A stretch of 54,728 bases of DNA from Tannerella sp. (lineage in GTDB: Bacteria; Bacteroidota; Bacteroidia; Bacteroidales; Tannerellaceae), in NCBI GenBank assembly GCA_031285685.1, contig JAITVS010000368.1:1-54728 (forward strand). Direction: 5' to 3'. The position numbers and the translations under genes are program-made. The notes beneath the pieces are model-generated. The model had not been told where the DNA came from. It saw only the letters and a program-made list of their open reading frames with translations, and did no database searches. Position 1 is the stretch's first letter. Every line of letters starts with the position of its first letter. Below are positions 7,816 to 16,294 of this stretch, in pieces.

Positions 7816-9078
7816 TTATGAACAACGTATTTTCTGACCGACTCTTATGATGATGTTTTCTTTCATTCCATTCAGTTCGCATATTTTTTCAATGGAGGTG
7901 CCATATTTTTTTGCTAAAGAATATAGGGTATCTCCGGATTGTATACGATGATATATCGGTCCGTCGGATACGACTGCCTCTTCAATGGGGACTTCTATTA
8001 TTTTTCCTGTATTGGTTGTTGCGGAAGTTGGTTTATTTTGATCGTTTTTCAGGCTGGTTTGTTTTTCTTGTGTGGTTGTTTTTATTGCATTGGGAGATGC
8101 TTCTACGGTTACCTGTTTTGCACGGAAGCGAATGGATTGCCCTATTGAAAGGGTGGAAGTTTTGGATATTCCGTTCAGCCTGCATAATTCTGTTACTGAT
8201 GTTCCGTATTTGTTGGCTATCGCACCTAAAGTTTCTCCTTTTCTTACCCTGTGTACCGCTATTGCATTTTCCGAGGTGGAGTAGATATTGCTTTTTACCC
8301 CATTTATTTTTACATTATGAAAAACGTATTCGTCTTTATGCGGGGTTCCGCTTGTAAAATCAATTATTTCTTCAGGGTTAATATCTTTTCCGAGAAATCG
8401 GGTTTCGAAATGAAGGTGTGAACCCGTTGAGCGTCCTGTATTTCCTCCGAGGCCGATGGCCTCGCCTGCACGTACTACCTGATTTTCCTTCACAAGGAAT
8501 TTGGAGAGGTGTCCGTAAATAGTTTCAAGTCCGTTCGGATGACGTAAAACCAGATAATAACCATACCCCCTGCGTTCAAAACTCTTGATTCTTATTTTTC
8601 CGTCAAAAGCCGCCCGTATAGTATCACCGACATATACTTTCAGATCAATTCCGCGGTGCATTCTCCGGCGGCGGGGACCATATCTGGATGTAACTTTTAT
8701 TTCATTGTCGATGGGCATCGTAAATGTATTACAATCAATGGCATATGATTCGGGAAAATGAACCGATGATTTGACAAAAGGGTTGACATTTAATGTATCC
8801 CAGTTGGAATTATATAATTCATCGGCAGGGAACATCAGGCTTTCTCTGGATAACTGTTCATTGTATTCATCCAGTTTTGCTACAGCCAACTCGTCTACTC
8901 CGACTTTTGTCGGCGAAACATGATTCGCCATCAGCTCGGATGCATACTGGTCAAGACGTGCAGCGTCTACAGACGTTTTTTGTACCTGTAACTTGTTATT
9001 CTTCTTCGGACCTTCTGCTTTTGCATGCAACCCTATTGTAAGGCTACAACAGATCAGTAGTATATTATGTATTTTCAT
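7816..9078 (-). CDS. secreted M23 peptidase with two C-terminal LysM domains
   Basis: A 420-residue exported peptidoglycan hydrolase or amidase activator of the NlpD/MepM type. A signal peptide covers about residues 1-22. The M23 (lysostaphin-like) domain spans about 120-240, with all metal and catalytic residues visible: His141 and Asp145 (His-Arg-Gly-Ile-Asp), His190 (Tyr-Gly-His-Leu) and the His221-Leu-His223 pair. It is therefore probably an active zinc endopeptidase, unlike degenerate NlpD proteins. LysM units at about 275-319 and 376-420 each start with a (His)-Arg-x-(Lys/Ser)-Gly-(Glu/Asp)-Thr-Leu block and bind glycan. A Thr/Lys-rich linker joins them. It is monocistronic, with a terminator at 7748-7785. 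Confidence 0.9.
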   Translation of the reverse strand: MKIHNILLICCSLTIGLHAKAEGPKKNNKLQVQKTSVDAARLDQYASELMANHVSPTKVGVDELAVAKLDEYNEQLSRESLMFPADELYNSNWDTLNVNPFVKSSVHFPESYAIDCNTFTMPIDNEIKVTSRYGPRRRRMHRGIDLKVYVGDTIRAAFDGKIRIKSFERRGYGYYLVLRHPNGLETIYGHLSKFLVKENQVVRAGEAIGLGGNTGRSTGSHLHFETRFLGKDINPEEIIDFTSGTPHKDEYVFHNVKINGVKSNIYSTSENAIAVHRVRKGETLGAIANKYGTSVTELCRLNGISKTSTLSIGQSIRFRAKQVTVEASPNAIKTTTQEKQTSLKNDQNKPTSATTNTGKIIEVPIEEAVVSDGPIYHRIQSGDTLYSLAKKYGTSIEKICELNGMKENIIIRVGQKIRCS

Positions 9079-9390
9079 GTAAACTACAATTAATCTATTA
9101 ATTAGTTCTTTTTACGTCATTCATTATAAAGAAAAATAGGAACGGAAACCCTTCTTCGTGGTTTCCTATCCAAAAAATCAGCCCAAAGGTCATTAATTTC
9201 AGTGAAATATCCAAAAAAATATGTCAAAATGTCATTGATAATGTGCTTAATATATAAAATAGTATATTTATTCTATTGTAAATTAATAAATTATCCACAA
9301 TATGTTTTATAACATAAAATTGATGATGTGTGGTTTTTTGTATCATAGAATGTGTACTTTTGTACCGTTAACAATTTATGGAAGTGGTAA
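9079..9390. other. 312-base AT-rich divergent spacer with small hairpin
   Basis: The spacer between the divergent peptidase and GSCFA genes holds the -7 box of the GSCFA gene (9355-9362) and a 7-bp hairpin (9144-9150 with 9160-9166, loop about 9) that would lie in the peptidase leader or upstream of it. No open frame, tRNA or other feature was seen. A clear minus-strand promoter for the peptidase was not found. Confidence 0.6.
9355..9362 (+). promoter_or_regulatory. promoter -7 box of the GSCFA - murF-alr operon
   Basis: TACTTTTG matches TAnnTTTG and lies 28 bases before ATG 9391. No good -33 box is present at the usual 19-base spacing, so the site may be weak or activator-dependent. Confidence 0.55.
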
Positions 9391-10383
9391 ATGATAAATT
9401 ATTGTACGTATATAGATATACCGGAGTCCCTTTTTGATATTACATATAATGATCGTCTGATGTTTCTGGGTTCATGTTTTGCAGATAATATGGGCGTGAA
9501 AATGATGGAACACAGATTTAATGTAAGCGTAAACCCGTTTGGCGTTTTATATAATCCGTTGTCGGTGGCTTTGGGATGCAGACGCTTGCTGGATCCGGTT
9601 CCGTTTGCCGAAGATGATCTGTTTTATTATGATGGGATGTATCATAGTTTTATGCATCATGGAAAATTTTCTGATGTATCTGTTACAGACAGTCTTTTCA
9701 GGATTAACGGAACATTATCTGCCACCGCGGAGGTTTTTCGTGATATTTCATGCCTGGTAATTACATTTGGTACTGCATATGTTTATCGTCTTAAAAGTAA
9801 TGGACAGGTGGTTGCGAATTGTCATAAACTGCCTGCAATACAGTTCGAACGGGAGTTGCTGACTGTTGACCGGATTGTGGACGAATGGTCGGTTTTGCTT
9901 GAAAACATCTGGTCCGAAAATCCGTTATTGAAGGTGATATTTACGGTTAGTCCGATACGCCACTGGAAAGACGGGGCTCATTTTAACCAGATTAGTAAAG
10001 CAACGCTTCTTCTGGCGGAACAGGCTTTGACAGAAAAGTTTCCTGACCGGATATCTTATTTTCCGGCATACGAACTGATGATGGATGAATTGCGTGATTA
10101 TCGTTTTTATGCCGATGATATGTTTCATCCTTCCGATATTGCTGTTAATTATATATGGACGCGTTTCTGTGATGTTTATATGAATACGGAAATGAAAGGT
10201 ATATTAAAAGAGGTGGAGAGTCTTAACCGGGCATTAAGTCACAGACCGTTAAACCCTTCTGTAAACGCCTATAAGCAATTTTTAATGCAAACATTGTTAA
10301 AAATACAACGGCTGCAGCATAAAAACCCTTATATTTGTTTGTCAAAAGAAGAAAAAGAAATAGCAAGTAAACTGCAAGAATAA
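9391..10383 (+). CDS. GSCFA-domain protein (SGNH-like)
   Basis: A 330-residue protein of the GSCFA family, named for the N-terminal Gly-Ser-Cys-Phe-Ala motif, seen here as Phe-Leu-Gly-Ser-Cys-Phe-Ala-Asp-Asn near residue 26. The family is distantly related to GDSL/SGNH hydrolases. A Thr-Val-Ser-Pro-Ile-Arg-His block near 188 and an Asp-Asp-Met-Phe-His-Pro-Ser block near 242 fit the later conserved blocks and a catalytic Asp/His pair. No signal peptide is present, so it is cytoplasmic. The substrate is unknown. It ends 1 base before murF-alr, which implies a shared transcript and perhaps a link to cell-wall metabolism. Confidence 0.8.
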   Translation: MINYCTYIDIPESLFDITYNDRLMFLGSCFADNMGVKMMEHRFNVSVNPFGVLYNPLSVALGCRRLLDPVPFAEDDLFYYDGMYHSFMHHGKFSDVSVTDSLFRINGTLSATAEVFRDISCLVITFGTAYVYRLKSNGQVVANCHKLPAIQFERELLTVDRIVDEWSVLLENIWSENPLLKVIFTVSPIRHWKDGAHFNQISKATLLLAEQALTEKFPDRISYFPAYELMMDELRDYRFYADDMFHPSDIAVNYIWTRFCDVYMNTEMKGILKEVESLNRALSHRPLNPSVNAYKQFLMQTLLKIQRLQHKNPYICLSKEEKEIASKLQE

Positions 10384-10384
10384 A

Positions 10385-12859
10385 ATGAGTTATTCCATAA
10401 AAGAAATTTCCGGTATTATTAAGGCGGGATGTAATATTGTAGATAACAGGATGGTTGCTCACCTTCTGACGGATAGCCGTGCGATTTCGTTTCCCGAAAC
10501 TACTTTGTTTTTTGCTCTTAAAACCAAGACAAATAACGGGCATAAGTATGTAGGCGATTTATATAAATTGGGGGTACGGAATTTTGTCATTTCGGAGGAG
10601 TTTCCGGCATACGGGCAGATGCATGAAGCTAATTTTCTGCTTGTCAAAGATACACTTAGGGCATTGCAACTGCTTACGGCTTATCATCGCAAACGTTTTT
10701 CGATTCCTGTAGTAGGGATAACGGGGAGTAATGGTAAGACCATTGTAAAAGAACTGCTGTATCAGCTTATGCATATGGATTTTAACATAGTACGTTCCCC
10801 GCGGAGTTATAATTCGCAGATTGGCGTTCCTCTTTCCGTTTGGGGGATGAATGAGCAACATACGCTTGGTATTTTTGAAGCGGGTATTTCACTTCCGCAT
10901 GAAATGGATGGATTGCGTCCGGTTATTTTACCTACGATAGGAGTTATTACGAATATCGGAGAGGCGCATCAGGAAAATTTCAGATCTGCAAAAGAAAAAT
11001 GCAAGGAAAAGTTGTCTCTTTTCATTGATAGCGATGTTATTATATATAATGCGGATGACAAATTGATAGAAAACGCACTGGAGGCATCGTGTCTTTCCTA
11101 TAAGGCCATCGGGTGGAGCCGCAAAGATGCGGATGCCACATTATATGTGAATTCGATTGAAAAGGGAGAAGATACGACCCGATTGCGCTGCACAATGATG
11201 GGTATTACCCATGAATATGTTGTGCCTTTTGTTGACGATGGTTTCATCGAAGATATTATGCATTGTATAGCAGTCATGTTTTATCTGAAACCATCGGATG
11301 TAATTAGCAAGGATGCTATTTTCGCATCTCTGGAACCGGTAGCTATGCGTCTTGAAGTGAAGCAGGGAGTTAATGGTTGTCAGCTGATCAATGATTCCTA
11401 TAATTCCGATATAAATTCTTTGTCTGTCGCCCTGGACTTTCAGCACGGCAGAATGGCTAAGAAAGATCTGAAGAGTACAGTCATTCTTTCTGATATCCTG
11501 CAATCGGGTATGTCGCCGGCATCCTTATATGCCAGGGTTGCGGAACTTCTCCGTCGTAAAAATGTTGACCGTATTATTGGCATTGGGCGGGATATAAGCG
11601 AGTGTGAAATATTGTTTGATGGAATGGAGAAGGAGTTTTATCCTTCTACCGAAGTTTTTATCAAACAATTTAAACAGAAGATGTTTCGGAATGAAATGAT
11701 TCTGATTAAAGGTTCGCGTTCGTTTCACTTTGAAAATATAACGGAACTATTAGAAGAAAAAGTCCACGAAACGATCCTTGAAGTTAACCTTGACGCTATT
11801 ATTCATAATTATAATTATTACCGCTCGCGTCTTCATCCTCAAACCAAAATGGTCTGTATGGTAAAGGCTTTTGGTTATGGAATAGGTTCTTTTGAATTGG
11901 CTAAAACCCTCCAGGAGCATCGTTGTGATTATTTAGCTGTTGCTGTTGCCGATGAAGGTGAGGATTTGAGGAGGGAGGGTATTTCCATCCCGATTATGGT
12001 GATGAATCCGGAATTGAGCAGCTTTAATCTGCTATTTGAACATATGTTGGAGCCTGAAGTTTACAGTTTCCGGTTACTTGACGCATTGATAAAAGAGACG
12101 GAACGTCGTGGTATTACTTCGTTTCCTGTTCATATTAAGATTGATACGGGTATGCACCGCCTTGGTTTTAACCCGGAAGACATACCGGAAATAGGGCGTA
12201 GAGTGAAGGTACAAAGCGGGCTTATTGTTCGTTCCGTCTTTTCGCATTTGGCCGGTAGTGATTCACCGGAACTGGATGATTTTACCACGCGCCAGTTGAA
12301 TCTGTATGCGGATGCCGCTGCCGAACTCGAAAACAGGCTTGGTTATCCGGTATTGAAACACATACTGAATTCCGCCGGGATAGAACGGTTTATTGATTAT
12401 CAAAAAGATATGGTGCGTTTAGGGATTTCACTTTACGGAGTCAGCGCTTCCGGTGTTTCCAAAGGATTGCAATGTGTTTGCTCGCTTAAAACGGTTATAC
12501 TTCAGATACGTGATATACCCGCCGGCGATTCTGTCGGCTATGGACGTAAGACTTTTGTTCAACGTGATTCCCGGATCGCCATTATACCGATCGGTTATGC
12601 CGATGGTTTTAGCCGGCATCTGAGTAACGGAGTAGGGGAAGTACTTGTCGGGGGAAAGCGTTGTCCTGTTGTCGGAAATGTCTGCATGGATGCCTGCATG
12701 ATCGATGTAACGGATGTGGAGGCCAATGAAGGAGACCGGGTTATCATATTTAATGAAGAGTTGACTGTGAATGAAATTGCAGATAAAATCGGTACGATTC
12801 CTTACGAAATACTGACTTCCATTTCTCCTCGTGTCAAGCGGGTCTACTATAGGGAATAA
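10385..12859 (+). CDS. murF-alr: bifunctional MurF ligase / alanine racemase
   Basis: An 824-residue fusion joining UDP-MurNAc-tripeptide:D-Ala-D-Ala ligase (about residues 1-455) to alanine racemase (about 460-824). The MurF part has the ATP loop Gly-Ile-Thr-Gly-Ser-Asn-Gly-Lys-Thr near 115 and the Asn-Asp-Ser-Tyr-Asn block near 340. The racemase part has the PLP-binding Lys494 in Val-Lys-Ala-Phe-Gly-Tyr-Gly, the His/Asp-Thr-Gly-Met-His-Arg-Leu-Gly block near 590 and the catalytic Tyr719 in Val-Gly-Tyr-Gly-Arg. It makes D-alanine and adds the D-Ala-D-Ala dipeptide to the peptidoglycan precursor. Some MurF residues differ from the single-domain enzyme (Lys-Thr followed by Ile-Val rather than Thr-Thr). 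The fusion is known in Bacteroidetes. Confidence 0.95.
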   Translation: MSYSIKEISGIIKAGCNIVDNRMVAHLLTDSRAISFPETTLFFALKTKTNNGHKYVGDLYKLGVRNFVISEEFPAYGQMHEANFLLVKDTLRALQLLTAYHRKRFSIPVVGITGSNGKTIVKELLYQLMHMDFNIVRSPRSYNSQIGVPLSVWGMNEQHTLGIFEAGISLPHEMDGLRPVILPTIGVITNIGEAHQENFRSAKEKCKEKLSLFIDSDVIIYNADDKLIENALEASCLSYKAIGWSRKDADATLYVNSIEKGEDTTRLRCTMMGITHEYVVPFVDDGFIEDIMHCIAVMFYLKPSDVISKDAIFASLEPVAMRLEVKQGVNGCQLINDSYNSDINSLSVALDFQHGRMAKKDLKSTVILSDILQSGMSPASLYARVAELLRRKNVDRIIGIGRDISECEILFDGMEKEFYPSTEVFIKQFKQKMFRNEMILIKGSRSFHFENITELLEEKVHETILEVNLDAIIHNYNYYRSRLHPQTKMVCMVKAFGYGIGSFELAKTLQEHRCDYLAVAVADEGEDLRREGISIPIMVMNPELSSFNLLFEHMLEPEVYSFRLLDALIKETERRGITSFPVHIKIDTGMHRLGFNPEDIPEIGRRVKVQSGLIVRSVFSHLAGSDSPELDDFTTRQLNLYADAAAELENRLGYPVLKHILNSAGIERFIDYQKDMVRLGISLYGVSASGVSKGLQCVCSLKTVILQIRDIPAGDSVGYGRKTFVQRDSRIAIIPIGYADGFSRHLSNGVGEVLVGGKRCPVVGNVCMDACMIDVTDVEANEGDRVIIFNEELTVNEIADKIGTIPYEILTSISPRVKRVYYRE

Positions 12860-12925
12860 AAATAATCAAAAGATAATAGGCAAAATCAGACACAATATTA
12901 ATAAGAAATTATTTTGGCAGTACAC

Positions 12926-12966
12926 AAAAAGAGCCGTCTCGATTACTTTTGAGACAGCTCCTTTTT
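12926..12966. terminator. terminator between convergent murF-alr and T9SS cargo gene 1
   Basis: A stem of 10 pairs with one mismatch (12931-12940 with 12951-12960), flanked by an A-run (12926-12930) and a T-run (12961-12966), can serve both strands. The mismatched pair becomes a G-U wobble on the minus strand, so it suits the minus-strand gene better. Confidence 0.7.
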
Positions 12967-12987
12967 TGTTTTGCAGTAGTTGTTTTG

Positions 12988-14289
12988 TTATAGGACAACT
13001 TTGTATGTTTTACCGTTTAATTGTACAATATAAATACCTTTAGACATTGCTACTGAATAGCTTCCATTAACGAAAGCTTGTTTGTGAAGCTGGCCTGTTA
13101 CACTGTAAACAGAGATTGTTGCAGGATTTGCAGTCTGAACATATAATGTTCCGTTAGCAGCCCATACAGCATCATCTGAAGGTGCGGTATTGCCGGTTGT
13201 TCCGCCTTCACCTGTCCCGCTTTCGGTAGATGCGGATTTAACAGTGACCTTTATATTTGATTGTACTCTTCTGATTGTTACATCGAATGATCCGTCTCCG
13301 TTGTCGGTTATCTTGACGCCTTCGTCATCGCGGCCACGGTTTGTTGTTACCTCAATGTCTTTGCTGCTGTATACTTTAAATGTAAAATCTTTGTGGGAAG
13401 GTGTATAAGCAATGATCGTGTCGCTTTCACTACGCGGAACCGTAAGTATTCCGTTTTCAGCAATGATTGTAACACCACGCATTATTGTTACATCAGAGTT
13501 TACAGGTGGCTGGTATTCGTTTTCTCCCGGAGATCCGACTTCATCGTGAATAGATACCTCATATTTGATTGAATAAATGATTTCTTTATCTAACAATGGC
13601 AACATCTGATCATTGTAGATATAGGTAGCAATACCGGATTTGCGATCCATATCCGGTCTGAACCATGAAGAGTCTGCTACTAAAAAATCATAAAGTTCTA
13701 TATTTTCAGAAGAGAGATTGTTCCTGCCCTGGCTGGCATTGTAAGTAAATTTACCAACAGTGATCGTTCTTTTAATGACGGGCATCAACTCATTTCCATT
13801 CACATATCCCAACTGAACCTGAATTCTGTTGTATGCAGATGTTCCGCTTTTAACGTTGTAATAGAATAAACCTGCTGTTGTTCCTGTGGGAATTCCGGGA
13901 ACATAATAATTGAGGTATCCCGCAGATCCGGGGGCTTCGTTAATTAGATAATCATATGCGCTTGCTGATAAGGGATTTCCATAAGACCAGAAATTCGAAA
14001 TAGTCCAAGCGGCATCGTTATCATGCAGTGAATTTGCAGGAAACTGCCAACCTGACCTTAAATCAGGATAGTTTACGTTGTACTGGTAATAGCCTGTCGG
14101 ATCCGCTGCTACTTTATGCAGGGTAACTCCCTCTCCGGCATAAAATTCGCATTTATTGACGTAGATGGATACGGGTATGGCGCCGTTGTTCGGCTTACTA
14201 TTGTCATACATTATAGCCGCATGACTGACACTCGCCCCGAGGAATAACATTGAGAGTGCTAAACCTAAAGTAAATTTCATTTTTTTCAT
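12988..14289 (-). CDS. T9SS cargo protein 1, type A sorting domain
   Basis: A 433-residue exported protein of unknown function. A Sec signal peptide (about 1-24, ending Val-Ser-His-Ala-Ala) precedes a body rich in beta-strand-like stretches. The last 60 residues are a type A T9SS sorting domain: Gly-Thr-Leu-Tyr-Val-Gln, Ile-Ser-Val-Tyr-Ser-Val-Thr-Gly-Gln, Gly-Ile-Tyr-Ile-Val-Gln-Leu and a terminal Lys-Val-Val-Leu. A Gly/Thr-rich linker (about 355-372) separates the two. The protein should cross the outer membrane through SprA and be surface-anchored or released. The start at 14289 gives the signal peptide; the longer frame starts at the promoter. A close paralog of the same length lies at 16295-17596. 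Confidence 0.8.
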   Translation of the reverse strand: MKKMKFTLGLALSMLFLGASVSHAAIMYDNSKPNNGAIPVSIYVNKCEFYAGEGVTLHKVAADPTGYYQYNVNYPDLRSGWQFPANSLHDNDAAWTISNFWSYGNPLSASAYDYLINEAPGSAGYLNYYVPGIPTGTTAGLFYYNVKSGTSAYNRIQVQLGYVNGNELMPVIKRTITVGKFTYNASQGRNNLSSENIELYDFLVADSSWFRPDMDRKSGIATYIYNDQMLPLLDKEIIYSIKYEVSIHDEVGSPGENEYQPPVNSDVTIMRGVTIIAENGILTVPRSESDTIIAYTPSHKDFTFKVYSSKDIEVTTNRGRDDEGVKITDNGDGSFDVTIRRVQSNIKVTVKSASTESGTGEGGTTGNTAPSDDAVWAANGTLYVQTANPATISVYSVTGQLHKQAFVNGSYSVAMSKGIYIVQLNGKTYKVVL

Positions 14290-14410
14290 ATTCAAAATGT
14301 TTGAACTAATAATATTTATTTTTAAACATTGACCTATTGGCAGATAATCATCTGCTAATTTCGTAAAAGAGTAGAAGATCAGGCTATTTCCATAATAATA
14401 CAAACAGTTA

Positions 14411-14441
14411 CAAAAGTATGTATAATAAAATACAACAGAAA
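14411..14441 (-). promoter_or_regulatory. promoter of T9SS cargo gene 1
   Basis: Minus-strand -7 TACTTTTG (14411-14418) with a TTTC in -33 position (14438-14441), spacing 19. The same arrangement, with much of the spacer, recurs before cargo gene 2. The transcript leader is about 115 bases. Confidence 0.65.
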
Positions 14442-14628
14442 AATTTTAATGTTAAACAAAACACGCACACATGTTAAAAGCAGTTTTCAAGTTGTGTAAT
14501 CAAGATTAAGTCTGCCTGTTTCCATATCAGGTTCCTACCATCCCCGGATGATGCTCAAAGAGTTTGGTTTACTTACCTGAAGAATAGAAAGTAGGCTGCA
14601 TTTCGGCAATAAAATAAACCCTGTTTAT

Positions 14629-14659
14629 TTTGTATTGCTCTCAACTTGCACTACCTTTG
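14629..14659 (+). promoter_or_regulatory. fabI promoter
   Basis: -33 TTTG (14629-14632) and -7 TACCTTTG (14652-14659), spacing 19. The spacer resembles those of the DUF1599 and dxs promoters. Confidence 0.8.
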
Positions 14660-14687
14660 TCTCCTTGAATTTTAAAAGAAAAAAGGA

Positions 14688-15545
14688 ATGGGTTACAATT
14701 TATTAAAAGGTAAAAGAGGGATTGTTTTCGGGGCATTAAATGATTTGTCGATTGCATGGAAAGTTGCAGAGCGTGCCGTTGAAGAAGGTGCAGTTATTAC
14801 TTTGTCAAATACGCCGGTTGCAGTTCGTATGGGTGAAGTGCAGGCATTATCGGATAAGCTTAATGCCGAAGTTATTCCGGCTGATGCAACCAGTCTGGAG
14901 GATCTGGAAGTTGTATTTTCCGAATCTGTTAAGATCCTGGGCGGAAAAATTGATTTTGTTCTTCATTCAATAGGCATGAGTCCGAACGTACGCAAAAAAC
15001 ATACCTATGATGATCTTGATTACGGATTATTGTCAAAAACGCTTGATATATCAGCTGTTTCGTTTCATAAAATGTTGCAGACGGCGAAAAGGCTGGATGC
15101 GATCGCAGAATATGGTTCTGTAGTGGCTCTTACTTATGTAGCGGCGCAGCGGACGTTTTTCGGATATAATGATATGGCAGACGCTAAAAGTTTACTGGAA
15201 TCGATTGCCCGCAGTTTCGGATATATTTACGGACGCGAAAAATGTGTACGGATCAATACTATTTCGCAATCGCCTACGGTAACTACTGCCGGTAGTGGCA
15301 TCAAGGGAATGGATAACCTGATGGATTTTTCAGATAAGATGAGTCCGTTAGGTAATGCGTCAGCAGATGAGTGCGCAGATTATTGCATTACGATGTTTTC
15401 CGATCTGACACGTAAAGTTACAATGCAGAATTTGTATCATGACGGCGGATTTTCGAGTATGGGTATGAGTCTCCGTGCGATGAATCAATATAGCAAGGGC
15501 ATGGAAGAATACACGGATGAAAATGGAAAGATTATATATGGTTGA
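14688..15545 (+). CDS. fabI: enoyl-[acyl-carrier-protein] reductase (FabI)
   Basis: Catalyses the last, NAD(P)H-dependent step of each fatty acid elongation round, in the cytoplasm. It is a 285-residue short-chain dehydrogenase fold with the FabI-type Gly-Ala-Leu-Asn-Asp-Leu-Ser-Ile-Ala-Trp cofactor start (15-24), His-Ser-Ile-Gly near 93, and the catalytic Tyr160 and Lys167 with the FabI spacing of six residues between them (other short-chain dehydrogenases have three). The sequence around Ala-Ala-Gln-Arg-Thr-Phe-Phe-Gly-Tyr is typical of the Bacteroidetes branch. It has its own promoter and is followed 24 bases later by the YciO-like gene. Both neighbours outside the pair are T9SS cargo paralogs. 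Confidence 0.95.
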   Translation: MGYNLLKGKRGIVFGALNDLSIAWKVAERAVEEGAVITLSNTPVAVRMGEVQALSDKLNAEVIPADATSLEDLEVVFSESVKILGGKIDFVLHSIGMSPNVRKKHTYDDLDYGLLSKTLDISAVSFHKMLQTAKRLDAIAEYGSVVALTYVAAQRTFFGYNDMADAKSLLESIARSFGYIYGREKCVRINTISQSPTVTTAGSGIKGMDNLMDFSDKMSPLGNASADECADYCITMFSDLTRKVTMQNLYHDGGFSSMGMSLRAMNQYSKGMEEYTDENGKIIYG

Positions 15546-15569
15546 TTTTAAATATCTCCTACTGTTATT

Positions 15570-16178
15570 ATGTTAATCAAGATTTACCCTGAAAATCCCA
15601 ATCCGAAAGAAATCAGTAAAATCGTCAAAATCTTGCAGGATGGAGGGTTAGTGATCTATCCTACAGATACGATGTATGCGGTTGGTTGTGATGCCCTTGA
15701 TGTGCGTGCAGTTGAGCATATCTGCAGGATGAAAGGGGTCAATCCGGAGAAGAGTAATCTTTCGATTATTTGCTATGATTTGTCGGATATCAGCGAATAT
15801 GCCAAAGTGAGTAATTCCGTATTTAAACTGATACGCGATTATCTTCCGGGACCTTATACATTTATCCTGCCGACAAACAGCAACCTTCCTAAAATATATA
15901 AAAAGCGTAAGGAGGTCGGTATACGTATGCCGGATAATCCTGTTATCCGTGAGATCTGTCGTGAGTTGGGCCATCCGGTAATGACAATGTCTGTTCATTA
16001 TGATGCGGATGAGCCGGAATATGCAACAGATCCTGAATTGATCCACGAAAAGTACAAAGACGAAGTGGATCTTGTCGTTGACGCAGGATATGGAGGTGCA
16101 GAAGGTTCCACGGTGATTGACTGTACTACGGAACCCTTTAACATAATCCGCCGGGGAAAAGGACCAATAGAACTGTAA
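15570..16178 (+). CDS. YciO-like YrdC-domain protein
   Basis: A 202-residue single-domain member of the YrdC/Sua5/YciO family. The N-terminal Gly-Gly-Leu-Val-Ile-Tyr-Pro-Thr-Asp-Thr near 26-35 is the family signature. Pieces such as Cys-Arg-Met-Lys-Gly, Pro-Gly-Pro-Tyr-Thr-Phe-Ile-Leu and Thr-Val-Ile-Asp resemble E. coli YciO more than TsaC. The Lys-x-Arg and Ser-Thr-Ser-Ala-Asn motifs of genuine threonylcarbamoyl-AMP synthases are altered (Met-Lys-Gly-Val; Thr-Met-Ser-Val-His), so threonylcarbamoyladenosine synthesis is doubtful. A better TsaC candidate is at 31575-32147. It is cotranscribed with fabI and closed by the terminator at 16238-16272. Confidence 0.85.
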   Translation: MLIKIYPENPNPKEISKIVKILQDGGLVIYPTDTMYAVGCDALDVRAVEHICRMKGVNPEKSNLSIICYDLSDISEYAKVSNSVFKLIRDYLPGPYTFILPTNSNLPKIYKKRKEVGIRMPDNPVIREICRELGHPVMTMSVHYDADEPEYATDPELIHEKYKDEVDLVVDAGYGGAEGSTVIDCTTEPFNIIRRGKGPIEL

Positions 16179-16237
16179 ATCCGGAAGAGTATCATTATAG
16201 GTATACATTCTGTTAATAATGGGGAAGGCAGTAAAAT

Positions 16238-16272
16238 AAAAAAGTCCCGGAGAAATGCTCCGGGACTTTTTT
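16238..16272. terminator. bidirectional terminator between yciO-like and cargo gene 2
   Basis: A perfect 15-base stem (16238-16252 with 16258-16272) has a 5-base loop, a GC-rich core and A/T flanks. It serves both converging genes. Confidence 0.9.
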
Positions 16273-16294
16273 TATTTGTAATTTTCTATGGTTG

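Larger units (their letters stand above)
14290..14687. other. 398-base divergent spacer between cargo gene 1 and fabI
   Basis: It contains the cargo promoter (-7 box 14411-14418), a leader of about 115 bases, and the fabI promoter (14629-14659). The middle (about 14450-14620) holds no open frame or clear hairpin that I can support. Confidence 0.6.
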
